Of a DNA stretch of 64,000 nt, positions 8,756 to 17,036 are shown in pieces (the stretch's first letter is position 1; every line of letters begins with the position of its first letter). Below the pieces are notes generated by a model. It saw nothing but the letters and a program-made list of their open reading frames with translations. It had not been told where the DNA came from and made no database searches. The stretch lies in assembly GCA_903642325.1 (NCBI GenBank), contig CAHJWM010000013.1, positions 47,010 to 111,009 of the forward strand. Reading direction: 5' to 3'. Both the position numbers and the translations under genes were made by a program. The stretch is from Myxococcales bacterium (GTDB taxonomy: Bacteria; Myxococcota_A; Polyangia; Polyangiales; Polyangiaceae).

Positions 8756-9828
8756 TGCCGCACTCCGATATCAGCGACCACGCAAAGATGATCAGAAACA
8801 CCGGCGCAGCCGATTTGAAAGGATGCGAACCGGAGTTGATCACTAACTAAGATGCGGTCGAGACGTAGGAACGGATGGTCGCCCGGAAAAGTGTAGCCAA
8901 AACCCGAACTTGCGGCTTGAAACCCATCTTGATACTTGGAGAGCCACTTACGATAAACGGCACTCAAGCCCGGAAGATTAGTGTCGCCGGCGATTAGCAC
9001 CGGGAGCTGTTCGCGGGCCGCGCCGCCCGCGGCCTCGGCGATCTGCAGCGAGCGAAGTGTGGCGTTGCTTCCGACTTCGGCTTCTGGATCGCCGGCCAAC
9101 AGCTGCCCAGTACGAAGCTGATGGAACGCTTCCCGGAACCGATGCAAGTGAAGTACGCCTCGCGGGGAGAGCGGATGCACGCAGTAAACAGCCACGGAAC
9201 CAAGCGGAGTCTCGAGCACGTAGCGCATGAACCGAGGCGACCGCACCCGACCGTAGAAAGGCACTCGATCCGGGTCGGTGACGGCAGCAATGCGAAATTT
9301 GCTAGCGACGATGAACTGCGTAGACGCTTCGACGAACCGAAAGCGAGCTCGCAATAAATCCGGCAGCTCACCGCCCCATGGCGCCTCTTCCAAAAGTACG
9401 ACGTCGGGCGAGAACCCCGTCACCTTCTCGAGGATCGCGCGCGCGCCGGAATATCCCGAATTCACGTTCAAGGTAAGGACGCGAATCGTGTGTCCGAGCG
9501 GCGCTGACGGCCACGGCGCGACGAACCCCATCAGCGGAAACACCACCAAGATCGCCGCCGCGACCTGCGTCCAAAGTAAACGATGCGGGCCGAATAACCA
9601 AAGCAGGCCGGCGAGGAAGGGCAGCGGCAGGGCCAGTGCGACGCGTGGGACGTAGAGAGCGGCGGCGGTGACCCACCAGCTTTCGCCAATGTAGTAAAGC
9701 GCGGCACACGAGACCGCGAGGAGGGTTAGGTAGAGGAACGCGCACGCGCTGACGGCCGAGCGAAGCCAGCGGCGTGACCAAGACGACGGCGCTCTCGAGG
9801 CCTGCTTCGGTAGTGCAGTTATAGACAT
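8752..9828 (-). CDS. Membrane-anchored endonuclease/exonuclease/phosphatase (EEP) family protein
   Basis: 358 residues from the preferred ATG 9826-9828; a longer frame to 9927 would run into the divergent gene. About three N-terminal membrane helices precede an EEP domain with the expected signature residues: Asn in TLNVNSG, Glu in LLEEAPWG, His in CVHPLSP, GDTNLPG, LDRILVS and SDHLCV. EEP enzymes cut phosphodiester or phosphomonoester bonds. Its membrane anchoring and coupling to a GT2 gene suggest a phospholipid- or polyprenyl-linked substrate rather than DNA, but that is inference. Confidence 0.85.
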   Translation of the reverse strand: MSITALPKQASRAPSSWSRRWLRSAVSACAFLYLTLLAVSCAALYYIGESWWVTAAALYVPRVALALPLPFLAGLLWLFGPHRLLWTQVAAAILVVFPLMGFVAPWPSAPLGHTIRVLTLNVNSGYSGARAILEKVTGFSPDVVLLEEAPWGGELPDLLRARFRFVEASTQFIVASKFRIAAVTDPDRVPFYGRVRSPRFMRYVLETPLGSVAVYCVHPLSPRGVLHLHRFREAFHQLRTGQLLAGDPEAEVGSNATLRSLQIAEAAGGAAREQLPVLIAGDTNLPGLSAVYRKWLSKYQDGFQAASSGFGYTFPGDHPFLRLDRILVSDQLRFASFQIGCAGVSDHLCVVADIGVRQ

Positions 9829-9919
9829 GGTCGCCCGCTGGCGTGTTTGAGGAGCTGATCCTTGATGTGCGAGCCAGCGACGGGTTAGCATAACCCGTGA
9901 ATCTTCCCGACGTCGCCAA

Positions 9920-10960
9920 ATGAGCAACCGACCGATTGCCTACGTGATGGAGCAGACGCTCGGCAGCGTCACCCACTATAAAAACTTGCGACGCGAAGAT
10001 GACGTCGTGCCGAACGACCGTCCGCGTTGGCTACCGATCGAATATCGCCCGAGCAAAATGCCTTGGACCGTGACCGGAAGCGCGCTCGCACGCCGTGCCT
10101 TGCGCCCGTTGCTCACGCAGATCGACGGCATTTTCGTGCACACGACCACACTGGCCCCGCTCTCGTTCGATTATTTTCGCCGTAAGCCGACGGTTATTTC
10201 TAGCGATGGCACGCCGCTCAACAAGCGCATGATGCGCGAGGCCTACGGGCTGAAGCCAGAGGGCAGGCTCGCTCGGCAAGCCAAACAGCGTCTCTTTCGA
10301 GAGCTATTTGCGCCTTGCACCGGCTTCGTCGCCTGGTCCAGCTGGACAAAACAGTCATTCGTCGAAGATTACGGCTGTCGCGAAGAGGACGTGGCCGTCA
10401 TTCCGCCCGGCATCGATCTGACCCAGTTCTCGGTTGGCGAGCGTGAGCACGAGATCCCTCGCATTCTATTCGTCGGGGGCGATTTTCGTCGCAAGGGTGG
10501 CGACCTCCTGCTCGACGTGTTTCGCCGTCGGCTCAAAGGGAAAGCCGAGCTCAGCCTGGTGACTCCGGCTGAAGTTGCCGATGAGCCCGGCGTTCGAGTG
10601 CATCGAAACTTGTCTTCGATATCACCTGAGCTTCACGAGCTGTACCGTACTTCCGACATTTTCGTGCTTCCCACCCGCGCGGACTGCTACGCGCTCGTCT
10701 GCATGGAGGCGCTAGCCGCCGGGCTCCCCTTAGTGACCACGCGTGTCGGCGGTCTCGCCGACATGGTTCGCGAAGGGGAGACAGGCTACTTGATGGACGT
10801 CGACGATGGAGACCGCTTGGGCGACAGCCTGGAAGCATTGATCGCGAACCCCGACTCGAGGCGCGCCATGAGCCAAAATTGCCGAGCTGAGGCATTGAAG
10901 CGTTTTTCGACTCGCGAGAACGCGAGGCAGCTCTTCGAGTTCGTGCGATCGCGCTGCTGA
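9920..10960 (+). CDS. GT-B glycosyltransferase, paralogue of the 6467 gene
   Basis: A 346-residue GT4-like transferase. The C-terminal half shows VIPPGIDLTQF, ILFVGGDFRRKGG, VLPTRADCY and a Glu-containing donor-site stretch (VCMEALAAGLPLVT). It aligns over its length with the product of 6467-7549, indicating duplication and change of specificity. It is transcribed away from the EEP-GT2 pair, with a 91-bp divergent promoter region (9829-9919). Likely adds one sugar to the repeat unit. Confidence 0.9.
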   Translation: MSNRPIAYVMEQTLGSVTHYKNLRREDDVVPNDRPRWLPIEYRPSKMPWTVTGSALARRALRPLLTQIDGIFVHTTTLAPLSFDYFRRKPTVISSDGTPLNKRMMREAYGLKPEGRLARQAKQRLFRELFAPCTGFVAWSSWTKQSFVEDYGCREEDVAVIPPGIDLTQFSVGEREHEIPRILFVGGDFRRKGGDLLLDVFRRRLKGKAELSLVTPAEVADEPGVRVHRNLSSISPELHELYRTSDIFVLPTRADCYALVCMEALAAGLPLVTTRVGGLADMVREGETGYLMDVDDGDRLGDSLEALIANPDSRRAMSQNCRAEALKRFSTRENARQLFEFVRSRC

Positions 10961-11213
10961 CGGCGCATGCGGTAAGGGCCCGCGGGTGGCTCGTCGGTCC
11001 AACGGTTCCCGCGCTCTTCTGGTTTCACGATATGGCTGAAAAAAGCGTTCGCGGTCTAGCCCTTGGTCTCGGTTCGCGCGGCGCCTCGCCACCGTCGGCG
11101 CGGCCGCTTGCTCCGGATAGGGTGGCGGTAGTACGACTCATTTGGCTATCGGGGCCTGATCTGCTCGTGCTCAAACCTGCGACAAAGCAAAGCCGTGCGT
11201 TGCAAGCGGCGGA
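10961..11213. other. Intergenic stretch with no supported gene
   Basis: This gap separates the glycosyltransferase from the beta-barrel gene. An 83-codon open frame (11032-11283) starts with ATG but has no domain or signal, and its Arg/Ser/Pro-rich composition looks like chance. No clear terminator or promoter was found. The gap may extend to 11279 if the barrel gene starts at GTG 11280. Confidence 0.4.
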
Positions 11214-12617
11214 GTGGGCTCATTCAAGGCTCGGCCCGCAGAGCTCGACGAGCGCGCGGCATCAAGAACGAGTGGGCGCGTGATCCCAGTAGTCGGCCTC
11301 GTGCTGATAGGGAAGTTATTCGGTGACGTCACTCTCACCGTTGGCGATCGCGCGCAAGCCATCTACCAAGTGACCAACAATACGAACGCGCTGGATTTGG
11401 GCATTGCCGGCCTGATGCGTTTCGATGTGACTCGCAAACACTCGCGCTACTCGCTCGCTTACAGCCTGAGCTTCGGTTACTTCGACGTCTTTGGCGACCC
11501 CGCATTGATGCTCACGAACGCCGGCCGGGCGCAGGCGAGCTGGTTCGGAAAGCGTTGGTCGCTCACGCTCTCGGAAGACGCCTCGGTCGGTCGGCAGCGC
11601 GCGTTCGCCCTCGTGCCCACCCTAGGCACCAACGTGATGGACCGCGGAACCACTCCGGCTGGGACGGGCACTCCGGCTGGGACGGGCACTCCGGCTGGGA
11701 CGGGCACTCCGGCTGGGACGGGCACTCCGGCTGGGACGGGCACTCCGGGGGGCGGTGGCACGAACGCCGGCCAGACCGCCTACGTCGCCAACGCGACGTA
11801 CGTGACTTACGTTACATCGCGAACGAGCCTCGGAGCGAGCTACCGCTTGACTCGAAGGGCGGCGGTGGGAGCCGCGGTCGGTTATCAAATCGCGGGCGGA
11901 CTAGGCGCCGAGTCGAGGAACGTCACTCCGCTCACCCGTGGTCCCGACGCAACGCTACAGCTAACCTATGCCGCGACGCCACACGACCTATTATCGAGTG
12001 GCGTGAACGGCTTTTACGCCAAAGTGACTCCGCCCGACTCCACCTTCACGCTCGTCGGTGCCCGTGAAGGTTGGGCTCATGCGTGGTCGGCTGCGACTCA
12101 AGGCGTAGCCGGTATCGGCGTTGCGTACCTGCGCACGCGCAATGCGGTCGCTGCCGAAAATAAGGGCTCGCTTTTGCCCACCGCGGACGCAAGTCTCATC
12201 CATACCATTCACTTGAACGACGGTGCCCTTCTCTCGCTGATTGCCGGCACGCGCTTGGGTGTACTTTACAACCCAGTGCTCGGGACCTACACCGAGCAGC
12301 TCTCCGAGGCGGCTGGAGCAAACTGGTTGCGCGGGCGATTCAATGCTGGGGGCTTCGTGGGTGCGGCCCAGACACTTTCCGAAAGCGGCCCGAACGCCAC
12401 TCGTGCGATTACCGCCAACGTCTTGGCCGGGTACGCGCCGAACAGGGCTCTACAACTGCAAGTCGGGGCACGCACTGCCGTCGAGACGCTACCTCAAGCA
12501 AACGGCGGTAGTTATCCACTGCAATGGGGAGCCTTCGCCCTCGTTACCTTTACGGGGCCGGATTACAAGATATTTGGATCCCAAGCAAAGGCGAAAGCCA
12601 AAGCAAAGCCCAAGTAA
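11214..12617 (+). CDS. Outer-membrane beta-barrel protein with a TPAGTG repeat loop
   Basis: 467 residues from GTG 11214, or 445 from GTG 11280; the start is unsettled. A hydrophobic stretch (VIPVVGLVLIGKLFG) may be the signal peptide. The rest alternates polar and hydrophobic residues in many short amphipathic strands rich in Tyr, Thr, Ala and Gly, typical of a large barrel, and ends in a Lys-rich tail. A five-fold TPAGTG repeat sits in one predicted loop. In Myxococcus xanthus, separate beta-barrels partner short OPX proteins in polysaccharide export; the OPX gene at 17762 here lacks its own outer-membrane helix, so this barrel is the natural candidate. That pairing is inference. Confidence 0.75.
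   Translation: MGSFKARPAELDERAASRTSGRVIPVVGLVLIGKLFGDVTLTVGDRAQAIYQVTNNTNALDLGIAGLMRFDVTRKHSRYSLAYSLSFGYFDVFGDPALMLTNAGRAQASWFGKRWSLTLSEDASVGRQRAFALVPTLGTNVMDRGTTPAGTGTPAGTGTPAGTGTPAGTGTPAGTGTPGGGGTNAGQTAYVANATYVTYVTSRTSLGASYRLTRRAAVGAAVGYQIAGGLGAESRNVTPLTRGPDATLQLTYAATPHDLLSSGVNGFYAKVTPPDSTFTLVGAREGWAHAWSAATQGVAGIGVAYLRTRNAVAAENKGSLLPTADASLIHTIHLNDGALLSLIAGTRLGVLYNPVLGTYTEQLSEAAGANWLRGRFNAGGFVGAAQTLSESGPNATRAITANVLAGYAPNRALQLQVGARTAVETLPQANGGSYPLQWGAFALVTFTGPDYKIFGSQAKAKAKAKPK
11652..11741 (+). repeat. Five perfect 18-bp tandem repeats, coding for (TPAGTG)5
   Basis: The unit ACTCCGGCTGGGACGGGC is repeated five times without a single change, then breaks down into ACTCCGGGGGGCGG. Perfect identity, including third positions, means recent expansion by slippage. 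The 18-bp length keeps the frame, so copy number could vary between strains without breaking the beta-barrel gene. Confidence 0.95.
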
Positions 12618-12620
12618 AGT

Positions 12621-12639
12621 GCAAGGCCGAATGGCCTGC
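12621..12639. terminator. Bidirectional hairpin between convergent genes
   Basis: AGGCC-GAAT-GGCCT forms a perfect 5-bp stem with a tetraloop, extended by an outer GC/GC pair across a bulged A. It lies just after the beta-barrel stop (12617) and before the stop of the convergent gene at 12661. On the minus strand it is followed by ACTTTACTT, a weak T-rich tail. Confidence 0.4.
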
Positions 12640-12660
12640 GACGCGCGGCGTAGCCGAGCG

Positions 12661-13206
12661 TCAGACGCTGACCGGTAACATATCGGCTCGAAAGACCGCC
12701 GTGCCTAAAAAGTGTTCCTTGCCGATTTTCGTGACTGTCTCTCGCGCGCCCGCTGAGGACATGTGCTCGAGGAGCACGCACAGAACGGCATAGTCTGCAG
12801 ATTGTGCCAAGGAAATGCTGACCGTCGACTGGCTCACCGGCGCGAGCGCTAGCAGCACGAGGTCACCCTGTTCACGGTAGCGCTGTACCTCTTCCTTGAA
12901 ACCTCGCACATTGGACAACTGAATTCGAGTCGCGTCCGCGACCTGGATCGGCGTGCCTAAGTGCGTCATGCCAGTGCGCGCCAGGGCAACCGCCACCGTG
13001 AGTGCAAAGTCGGGCGCTGACCCTGCCGCGGCTGGGCAAATGGCAAGGCAGTTCCAAGAACGTGCCTGCACGGCCAACCACAACTTTTGCCACTCGGCGT
13101 CGCGCCACGGCTCGATGGGCGCTTGATCTCTCAGCGCAAGCGGGGCGGGGGCTTTCATCTGGCCGCGGGAATCAGTTCGGCGTTTTGGTGCATGCTGTTG
13201 GCCCAT
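12661..13206 (-). CDS. BY-kinase/ParA-like protein without a P-loop
   Basis: 181 residues from ATG 13206; an ATG at 13158 or a longer frame to 13311 are alternatives. The pattern follows the ATP-binding fold of bacterial tyrosine kinases and MinD/ParA proteins: a buried strand and helix (LAICPAAAGSAPDFALTVAV), a middle strand (DLVLLALAPVSQS) where Walker B would be, and a final unit (KIGKEHFLGTAVFRADML) like the terminal strand of CpsD/Wzc. But the GKS/T of Walker A is replaced by GSAPDF and no Walker B Asp remains. So it should not hydrolyse ATP. It may be a regulatory partner of a polysaccharide co-polymerase. The homology is my reading of weak patterns. Confidence 0.55.
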   Translation of the reverse strand: MGQQHAPKRRTDSRGQMKAPAPLALRDQAPIEPWRDAEWQKLWLAVQARSWNCLAICPAAAGSAPDFALTVAVALARTGMTHLGTPIQVADATRIQLSNVRGFKEEVQRYREQGDLVLLALAPVSQSTVSISLAQSADYAVLCVLLEHMSSAGARETVTKIGKEHFLGTAVFRADMLPVSV

Positions 13207-13471
13207 ACGACCGTTCCAAGCGTCGAACGATAGCCGATCGGTTGGGAATTTTTTTGATACGCAAGCGCTTGCTCCGAGTGTAACCCCGCACCTCGTTCCC
13301 TCGCTGGCCAAGGCGCTACCGAAATAGCGAGCGCGCGTTTCGAGCTTGAGCCAAAAAGCCCGGGAACATTGATGATATCGTAGGTGACGGCCATCTTCTA
13401 AGCTGCGATCCGCTTCACAGTTGTGCGCAATAGCGTTATGAGGTTAGCTGAATTCCGTCCGAGGAGCGAAC

Positions 13472-13714
13472 GTGCAACCCATCGTAAAAGGAATGGTTCA
13501 GGTCGCCGGCATTACCTACCGGATCGTGCGTCTCCGGCGCGGTCGTTACAGCGTAGTGCGTATCTTGGACGACGTGCAGGTTGGGGCTTTTTCAAATGGC
13601 CCGACGATCACCGTAACCCCCGATGGTGAGGACTCGGCCGTAGTGCAAGAGATCGCGCGCGTGGCAATTCAGGGAGCGAAAACGAGCTGGATGGGACGAT
13701 TGGGACTTGAGTAA
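13472..13714 (+). CDS. Small conserved-looking protein of unknown function
   Basis: An 80-residue protein starting at GTG 13472 with an excellent ribosome site (GAGGAG at 13461-13466). It has a predicted all-beta N-terminal half (VKGMVQVAGITYRIVRL, YSVVRILDD) and an amphipathic C-terminal helix. No membrane segment or signal is visible. It ends 13 bp before the priming enzyme gene, so they are probably co-transcribed. I recognise no family; a small adaptor or regulator of the priming enzyme is possible but unsupported. Confidence 0.65.
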   Translation: MQPIVKGMVQVAGITYRIVRLRRGRYSVVRILDDVQVGAFSNGPTITVTPDGEDSAVVQEIARVAIQGAKTSWMGRLGLE

Positions 13715-13727
13715 TCGGCGCGTATGA

Positions 13728-15581
13728 ATGAGTCGGGAAAGTAAGCCGGGGTCGATTGCTAGCCCACCCGGGGGGGCTGGCAAACGCGCGCCTGCATTTT
13801 ACAAGCGGCGTCGCAAACGTAACAACGAGATCGGTCAGGTGCTGATTCGGAACGGTATCATCACCCCCGAACAGCTTCGGCAGGCGCTGAGAATCCAGTC
13901 TGAAACAGGCGGTCACGTCGGCGAGATTCTGAGGCGGACGGGCGCCTGCGACGCACGAGCGATAGCTGACGCGCTCATCGAGCAAGTCAACATCGCCCGC
14001 CACAAGGGCGTGGGGCTGGCCCATCGCGCTCGGCAGAATCCCTCGATTGTCGGGCTCAAGGTTGCTTGCCGACCGGGGCTGACGCGCGCGCTGCTGCTTT
14101 TGACCGACCTTCTGACACTGGGTCTATCAGCGGCCATGGTCGGGCTGATCGTTGCCAATGACTCGTTATCGGGCGTTCAGCGCTTCAGTCTCCTCGCGCT
14201 AGTGCCAATGTGCATCGTTGCCCTGACCGCAGTGCAAATGTACGGCTTGACCCCGCCCAGCCCCTCGGAGGAAATCCGCCGCTGCACCCTCATCATTTCG
14301 CTCGTCTACCTCGGGTCCTGGGTGGTCGCCGTGGCTCGCAGCGGCGCCTTCCACGACATGCCGCACGGGGCCTGGGTCGCGGGCTGGATTGCCTCCGTCG
14401 CGCTCGTTCCAATCGGCCGCGGTCTACTGCGAACCGAGCTTGCGACGCGCAGTTGGTGGGGTCAGCCAGTGGTCGTGTTCGGCGCCGGCAAGGTCGGGCG
14501 CGCCGTGGTCAGTACGTTGCAGCGAAGGCCCCAGCTCGGCCTGAAGCCGGTCGCCATTTTGGACGACGACCCGACGAAGCACGGTACCGTGCGGGCCACT
14601 TGGGGCGAGGACGACCTCATGGTCCAATCCGTTCGGCAAGGCCCCGACTCCAACTCCTTTGTCAAAGACGATCTCGAAACCCCGTCGGCTCGTTCGGCGC
14701 TGGAGCAGTTCGCCGAGGTCGATGGAGTACCGATCGTCGGCGGCCTAGAGCTCGCGCCCATCCTCGCGCAGAGGCTCGGCATACATTCCGCCGTGATTGC
14801 GATGCCGAAGCTCGATTCCGCAACGCTGCTCGGGGTCATCGAACGCTACGCCGAAGGTTATTCGAGCGTGCTGGTGATCCCAGATCTTTTCAATGTTGCC
14901 CATTTCGGCACGCCGACTCATAGCTTGGGCGGTGTTCTAGGCATCGAGGTCCGCCGGCAGCTGTTGCTTTCAGGCCCGCGCTTGGCAAAGCGTCTGATGG
15001 ACGTCGTGCTCACCACGCTTGGCGGGCTTCCGATCCTGCCGTTCGTCGCGCTGGTCTGCCTCCTGATCAAGCTCGACTCCGAGGGCTCGGTTTTTTACCG
15101 ACAGAAAAGGCTCGGACAAGACGGAGTCCGGTTCGTCGCCTATAAGTTTCGCACCATGTACGGCGACGGCGAGCATCGCCTCAAAGAGGTGCTCGAACGT
15201 GACCCGAAGCTGAGGGCTGAATACGAGGAATTTCACAAGCTCGCGGTGGATCCGCGCGTGACCCGAATCGGGCGCATTCTCCGCAAGTACAGTTTGGACG
15301 AGCTGCCGCAGATCTGGAGCGTATTGGTTGGAGATATGAGCTTAGTTGGGCCGAGGCCTTACCTCGAGCGGGAGATCCCGGAGATGGATGGGCAGGAGGC
15401 CGTTATCTTGCGCGTTCGACCCGGCATCACCGGCATCTGGCAAGTGACGGAAAGGAATGCGTCGACCTTCGAACAGCGGGTAAAGCTGGACGTGGAGTAC
15501 GTGCGAAGCTGGTCGCCCTGGCTGGATCTGTACGTGCTCGCGAGGACGGTGCCGGTCGTATTCGGAGGGACCGGCACGTGA
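13728..15581 (+). CDS. Priming phosphoglycosyltransferase (WbaP-like) with N-terminal MshEN-like domain
   Basis: 617 residues. Residues 118-215 hold four membrane helices, followed by a Rossmann-like region (about 238-400) as in WbaP, then the catalytic C-terminal domain: a re-entrant helix (about 425-445), KFRTM (473-477), DPRVTRIGR, the catalytic Asp-Glu pair in LDELPQ (D524/E525) and GPRP. This family transfers a sugar-1-phosphate from a UDP-sugar to undecaprenyl phosphate, the committed step of repeat-unit synthesis. Unusually, residues 34-57 and 63-86 form two 24-residue motifs with a 5-residue spacer, matching the MshEN c-di-GMP-binding domain (Gly3, Leu6, Gly10, Leu/Ile17, Leu21, Gln24 in both). 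The usual first-position Arg is Glu or His. The stop overlaps the next start (GTGA). Confidence 0.92.
   Translation: MSRESKPGSIASPPGGAGKRAPAFYKRRRKRNNEIGQVLIRNGIITPEQLRQALRIQSETGGHVGEILRRTGACDARAIADALIEQVNIARHKGVGLAHRARQNPSIVGLKVACRPGLTRALLLLTDLLTLGLSAAMVGLIVANDSLSGVQRFSLLALVPMCIVALTAVQMYGLTPPSPSEEIRRCTLIISLVYLGSWVVAVARSGAFHDMPHGAWVAGWIASVALVPIGRGLLRTELATRSWWGQPVVVFGAGKVGRAVVSTLQRRPQLGLKPVAILDDDPTKHGTVRATWGEDDLMVQSVRQGPDSNSFVKDDLETPSARSALEQFAEVDGVPIVGGLELAPILAQRLGIHSAVIAMPKLDSATLLGVIERYAEGYSSVLVIPDLFNVAHFGTPTHSLGGVLGIEVRRQLLLSGPRLAKRLMDVVLTTLGGLPILPFVALVCLLIKLDSEGSVFYRQKRLGQDGVRFVAYKFRTMYGDGEHRLKEVLERDPKLRAEYEEFHKLAVDPRVTRIGRILRKYSLDELPQIWSVLVGDMSLVGPRPYLEREIPEMDGQEAVILRVRPGITGIWQVTERNASTFEQRVKLDVEYVRSWSPWLDLYVLARTVPVVFGGTGT
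15549..15580 (+). promoter_or_regulatory. Stem-loop presenting the ribosome site of the next gene
   Basis: GTGCCGGTC (15549-15557) pairs perfectly with GACCGGCAC (15569-15577). The 11-nt loop contains GGAGG (15564-15568), the ribosome site, and the GTG start begins right after the stem (15578). Ribosomes finishing the priming-enzyme gene would melt the stem, so translation of the two genes may be coupled. The element is also coding sequence, so chance cannot be ruled out. Confidence 0.4.
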
Positions 15582-16342
15582 CCCGTGTGGGTTTGCCAGC
15601 GCGAATTTTCATCGGCTCGCTACCAGTCGACGTGATCGACATGCAGGCGGCGCTCGACCGGATCGACGACCTAGTGGTCGACAAGCGCGGTGGGCGGGTG
15701 TTTACGCCGAACGTAGACCACGTCGTCCAAGGCGAGCACGATGCGCGTCTCAGGGCGGCGTACTCGGACGTCAGCCTTTCGCTCGCAGACGGCATGCCGC
15801 TGTTGTGGGCCGCGCGCCTGCTCAAGACTCCGCTGCCCGAGAAAGTTTCAGGCTCGGATCTGATCTGGCCGCTGATGAGGCTCGCCGCCGAGCGTGGGCG
15901 CCGCGTGTACTTCCTCGGCGGAGCGCCCGGCTCCGCTGAGCTTGCCCGGCAGAAGCTGCAACAACAGCTACCGGCGCTCCAGGTGGTCGGCACGGACTCG
16001 AGCCGAGTCGATATGAACGGCTCAGCCGAGATACAGAGGCCGATCCTCGAGCGAATCGCAGCGGCGCGTCCCGACCTGCTGATTGTGGCGCTCGGAGCGC
16101 CAAAGCAAGAAATCTGGAGCTCGGAGCATCGTGAGCAGCTGGGAACGGCGGTGGCCTTGGGCCTCGGGGCAAGCCTGGACTTCATCGCTGGCAGCCTGCG
16201 CCGCGCCCCCCGTTGGATGTCGAATGCGGGCCTGGAGTGGGCATACCGCTTGGCGCAGGATCCTCGCCGCCTAGCCCGTCGTTATTTGCTGCGCGATCCG
16301 CAATTTTTACGAATCATCGCCGGCCAGTTGCTCAAGAAATGA
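15578..16342 (+). CDS. WecG/TagA/CpsF-family glycosyltransferase (GT26)
   Basis: A 254-residue single-domain enzyme. It shows the family landmarks FTPNVDHVV near residue 47, LADGMPLLWAARLL, VYFLGGAPG, LLIVALGAPKQEIW and a C-terminal basic segment (EWAYRLAQDPRRLARRY). Family members add the second sugar, often a UDP-ManNAc-type residue, to the undecaprenyl-PP-linked first sugar on the inner leaflet. Its GTGA overlap with the priming enzyme fits consecutive steps. The basic C-terminus probably binds the membrane. Confidence 0.94.
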   Translation: MTRVGLPARIFIGSLPVDVIDMQAALDRIDDLVVDKRGGRVFTPNVDHVVQGEHDARLRAAYSDVSLSLADGMPLLWAARLLKTPLPEKVSGSDLIWPLMRLAAERGRRVYFLGGAPGSAELARQKLQQQLPALQVVGTDSSRVDMNGSAEIQRPILERIAAARPDLLIVALGAPKQEIWSSEHREQLGTAVALGLGASLDFIAGSLRRAPRWMSNAGLEWAYRLAQDPRRLARRYLLRDPQFLRIIAGQLLKK

Positions 16343-16381
16343 ACGGGTGGCGCTTCGTTGAAATAGGCCGCCACGTTGACC

Positions 16382-16972
16382 TCAGGGTTGGCTCGCGCTC
16401 AAGACGCCCAACTTGACTGCTGGGTTTCCGCCTACTCGGGTATTATCTGCCACCGCTTTGTTGACGACTGACCCGGGTTCCACGACCGCGCCCGCGCCGA
16501 CGTGCACCCCCGGTAGAACGACCGACCGCGCGCCAAGCCACGCGCCGGCCCCCAGCGACACCGGGGCGCGACTGAGAGCACCGGCTCGGTAACGCGACCC
16601 GCCGAGCTCGTGGGTGCTCGTCAACAACATCGTCGCCGGTCCGAGCGTTACCTGGTTACCGATCGTGATTTGCTCCGCTAGATCGAATACGCAGTCAGCC
16701 TCGATTGAACAGCCGGCGCCGATGATCAGCCGCGCGAATAAGTCGCCGTCGCCGGTAATGCGGAGCCCGCTGGCGATCAGCGTGCCCTCTCCAACACTAA
16801 AACCCGCGAGCTGAAAGCACCGAGCGCGCATCGCCGATGAGGTTCGCCGCGGCAGTACCGCGGTCAAGCCTTGAAGAGCATGCAAACGCGGTTGAAGCGA
16901 TGCCGTTTCCAGAAGGAACAGATCCTTGAGGCGTTGCCAGCGCCGGTACACGTCGGACTGTTTGATGCTCAT
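16382..16972 (-). CDS. LbH (hexapeptide-repeat) O-acyltransferase
   Basis: A 196-residue protein whose residues 55-180 form imperfect hexapeptide turns of a left-handed beta-helix (LIIGAGCSI, ITIGNQVTLG, VSLGAGAWLG, VHVGAGAVV). THELGG supplies the usual acetyl-CoA/acceptor His loop. The N-terminal 50 residues are helical. Such trimeric enzymes, like WcaF or serine acetyltransferase relatives, acetylate sugars. It is a homologue of the product of the neighbouring gene at 17037-17654 and lies in the same direction, so both probably decorate the repeat unit. Confidence 0.88.
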   Translation of the reverse strand: MSIKQSDVYRRWQRLKDLFLLETASLQPRLHALQGLTAVLPRRTSSAMRARCFQLAGFSVGEGTLIASGLRITGDGDLFARLIIGAGCSIEADCVFDLAEQITIGNQVTLGPATMLLTSTHELGGSRYRAGALSRAPVSLGAGAWLGARSVVLPGVHVGAGAVVEPGSVVNKAVADNTRVGGNPAVKLGVLSASQP

Positions 16973-17036
16973 TGCAGAGGATTTAGTCTACCTCGGGCCC
17001 AAGATTGAAACGCTTCAGTCACGCCCATGGCCGTGT

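Noticed and set aside
11032..11283. 83-codon open frame between a glycosyltransferase and the barrel gene
   Set aside because: No ribosome site, signal or family; overlaps the probable start of the barrel gene.
11652..11741. CRISPR array
   Set aside because: The 18-bp units are directly adjacent without spacers and keep an open reading frame, so it is a coding minisatellite.
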